NCBI GenBank assembly: GCA_023140455.1
Contig: JAGLLQ010000152.1
Coordinates: 1-8,916, forward strand
Length of the DNA: 8,916 nucleotides
Source of the DNA: Desulfobacteraceae bacterium
Lineage (GTDB): Bacteria > Desulfobacterota > Desulfobacteria > Desulfobacterales > Desulfobacteraceae
Direction of reading: 5' to 3'
Shown: positions 7,693-8,916 of the stretch, piece by piece
Layout of the letters: each line of letters opens with the position of its first letter
Position numbering within the stretch: the first letter of the stretch is position 1
Position numbers and translations under genes: made by a program
The notes under the pieces: generated by a model
What the model was told of the DNA's origin: nothing
What the model saw: the letters and a program-made list of their open reading frames with translations, nothing else
Databases searched by the model: none

Positions 7693-8109
7693 ATGAATAT
7701 AATCATGGATAAAATCAATCCAAAATTAAAAACAATATTTTTTATGGGCATTGTGTTCCTTTACTTAATCAATATAGGGTGTGCTGGTGGCGGAATGACA
7801 CAAATTGACCCACCATCACTCCAGCTCGATCTTGGGCCTATGCCATATGAACCTGTGATAACAGAGCACCAGAATTCAGAACATTCAAAAACAAAATGGA
7901 AAGTAAAACGAACGACAAAAACAGAATGTTATATTCAAAACCCGATAACTGGAGACTGGTATTTTGCAACAGTAGATGAAAATAATAAAGTAGTATGGCC
8001 TGAAGGACTCTGGGAAAAAATGCAAAAAGATGCTGAAGAATATAAGGCTACCAAGGCTACAACCAAAGGTGGTGGGGGTGGCGGAGGAGATGGCGGAGGC
8101 GGCCATTAG
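7693..8109 (+). CDS. Small probable lipoprotein with polyglycine-Asp-polyglycine-His tail, unknown function
   Basis: I do not recognise this 138-residue protein. A positively charged N-terminus (K7, K11, K13) and a hydrophobic stretch at about 14-28 lead to INIGC with Cys30, so it is probably exported and lipidated at Cys30. The -3 residue is Asn, which is unusual for a lipobox. Ala at +2 argues for the outer membrane by E. coli rules. The mature part has a Pro/acidic segment (31-60), a Lys-rich strand (66-76), and a compact aromatic region with Trp69, 89, 102 and 107 and a single Cys79 (ECYIQNPITGDWYF, VVWPEGLWEKM). A short charged helix and two KAT units follow. The last 13 residues are seven Gly, Asp, four Gly, His. 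It has an excellent ribosome site and lies 66 bp before a haem-motif lipoprotein on the same strand, so the two may act together in the envelope. A function in electron transfer or surface assembly is only a guess from that neighbour. Confidence 0.85.
   Translation: MNIIMDKINPKLKTIFFMGIVFLYLINIGCAGGGMTQIDPPSLQLDLGPMPYEPVITEHQNSEHSKTKWKVKRTTKTECYIQNPITGDWYFATVDENNKVVWPEGLWEKMQKDAEEYKATKATTKGGGGGGGDGGGGH
8068..8106 (+). repeat. G-rich low-complexity tract encoding the polyglycine tail
   Basis: Eleven Gly codons in two blocks (126-132 and 134-137) split by one Asp codon, using mixed GGT/GGC/GGA/GGG, followed by the terminal His codon. The tract contains many GG runs and one G5 run in AT-rich surroundings, so a two-tetrad G-quadruplex in the coding strand or mRNA is conceivable. 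Just before it is a 9-bp near-duplication (AAGGCTACC, AAGGCTACA at 8044-8061). Mixed codon use indicates selection on the peptide more than recent slippage of one triplet. Confidence 0.7.
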
Positions 8110-8175
8110 GCACTCAGACTTGCTCTTTTTAACATATTGTAGTTTTGACATTTCTCAAATTATGGGGAAAATAAG

Positions 8176-8916
8176 ATGAAATGTTCCCGAATAACATGGC
8201 TGTTTTTGATTGCAATTTTACTTTTTATTACAACTATTTTTGTATCATGTATACATAAGCAGAAACATTTTATCCGGGCTGATGGCAATATTTACATAAA
8301 TAATATTCTTAGTGATATCAAATTTACTCACAAAGAGATTGAGTCAATTGTATCTGATGTACTAAAAAAACATAAAGAAAAGCTCTCTGGAGCAGAGATA
8401 GACATTCTTCATCCCTATGATAATGCTGTATTTCCAAAAGATATGGCATCACCTGTGTTTTCATGGAAATCTCCTGATATTGACCCCAAAATATGGATTA
8501 TTAAAATTGAGTTGCCAGCCTCTTCCCCTACCCTGTTTATTCTTTCAAACCAAACAAGCTGGGTTCCCGATAAAGAAATATGGACTTTAATAAAAAAGAG
8601 CTCGGCTAATATTAGTGCTACCCTTACTATTATTGGATATAGCTATAAATTAAAAGGAATTATAACAAGCAGGGAAATTCATTTTTCAACCTCTGTTGAC
8701 AGTGTCGTAGCGCCTATTGTTTATCAGCAAATGATGATCCCCATCGAAGTTGGCAGCCAATTCCCCAACACGTCAAAATGGCTGATCGGTGATGTATCTT
8801 CATATCAACAACCCGATATAATTTTAGAAAATCAAAATGTATGTGGTATGTGCCATCATTTTTCTGCAGATGGAAAAGTATTTGGCCTTGATCTGGATAT
8901 CGGTGGAGATAAAGGC
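8176..8916 (+). CDS. Exported monohaem-motif (CxxCH) lipoprotein with Ig-like N-terminal region (partial, runs off window)
   Basis: The frame is open from an ATG at 8176 to the window end: 247 residues and no stop. A hydrophobic signal (about 8-24) ends in IFVSC, giving a probable lipidated Cys25, though Phe at -3 is not ideal. Residues 74-175 look like a beta-rich Ig/fibronectin-like module, with DILHPYDNAVFPKDMASPVFSW (split as DILHPYDNAVF and PVFSW) and TSWVPDKEIWTLIKKSS. After VVAPIVYQQM (178-187) comes VCGMCHHFSADGKVFGLDL (222-240): a c-type haem motif C223-x-x-C226-H227 followed by GGDKG. From memory, this HxFSxDGK context is found in PD40/TolB-type beta-propeller proteins carrying one haem motif, so a propeller probably follows beyond the edge. 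It would act outside the inner membrane and need the c-type cytochrome maturation machinery. The ribosome site is weak (GGGGA). It lies 66 bp behind the Gly-tailed lipoprotein, probably in the same transcript. Confidence 0.82.
   Translation, partial: MKCSRITWLFLIAILLFITTIFVSCIHKQKHFIRADGNIYINNILSDIKFTHKEIESIVSDVLKKHKEKLSGAEIDILHPYDNAVFPKDMASPVFSWKSPDIDPKIWIIKIELPASSPTLFILSNQTSWVPDKEIWTLIKKSSANISATLTIIGYSYKLKGIITSREIHFSTSVDSVVAPIVYQQMMIPIEVGSQFPNTSKWLIGDVSSYQQPDIILENQNVCGMCHHFSADGKVFGLDLDIGGDKG

Noticed and set aside
8108..8123. Sigma-54-like promoter AGGCAC...TTGC before the haem-motif gene
   Set aside because: The GG and GC elements are separated by 11 bases instead of the strictly required 10, so it is probably chance.
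7402..8151. Minus-strand frames opposite the glnS end (7402-7596) and the Gly-tailed lipoprotein (7885-8151)
   Set aside because: They are Phe/Ser/Cys-rich mirror frames of Lys-rich coding sequence, with no independent signals.
8145..8173. Perfect TTGACA at 8145-8150
   Set aside because: At 17 bp there is only AAAATA as a -10, and transcription would begin at or inside the start codon at 8176, leaving no leader.

Overview
The window is a gene-dense, AT-rich stretch of bacterial chromosome; GC looks to be in the upper 30s % by eye. It most resembles an anaerobic Desulfobacterota (Desulfobacterales-like) genome. Three things suggest this: a PAS sensor ending in a CSKCKKIRDDKGYWN-type tail that I associate with that group, an E. 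coli-type glutaminyl-tRNA synthetase, and a haem-motif lipoprotein of a kind I recall from delta-proteobacterial lineages. No marker proves the lineage. There are no tRNA or rRNA genes, CRISPR arrays, insertion sequences or gene-free stretches over 300 bases.

Left part, minus strand (1-5721). Reading right to left, uvrB (5721-3730) is followed after 18 bp by uvrC (3711-1888). These are two of the three proteins of nucleotide excision repair, almost certainly one operon, and both keep their key residues. About 98 bp further on lies a large transmembrane sensor (1789 to beyond base 1) with TM, Cache-like periplasmic domain, TM, HAMP, PAS and a cysteine-containing C-terminal motif. It runs off the window edge, and no kinase or cyclase domain is visible before the edge.

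Middle, plus strand (5840-7606). glnS is divergent from uvrB across a 118-bp AT-rich spacer that must hold both leaders. The synthetase is complete, with an additional highly basic C-terminal tail.

Right part, plus strand (7693-8916). A short probable lipoprotein ends in a polyglycine-Asp-polyglycine-His tail. It is followed 66 bp later by the start of a second exported probable lipoprotein with a single CxxCH haem-binding motif, cut by the window end. The pair looks like the beginning of a cell-envelope gene cluster of unknown function, possibly redox-related. This is the part of the window most likely to hold something undescribed.
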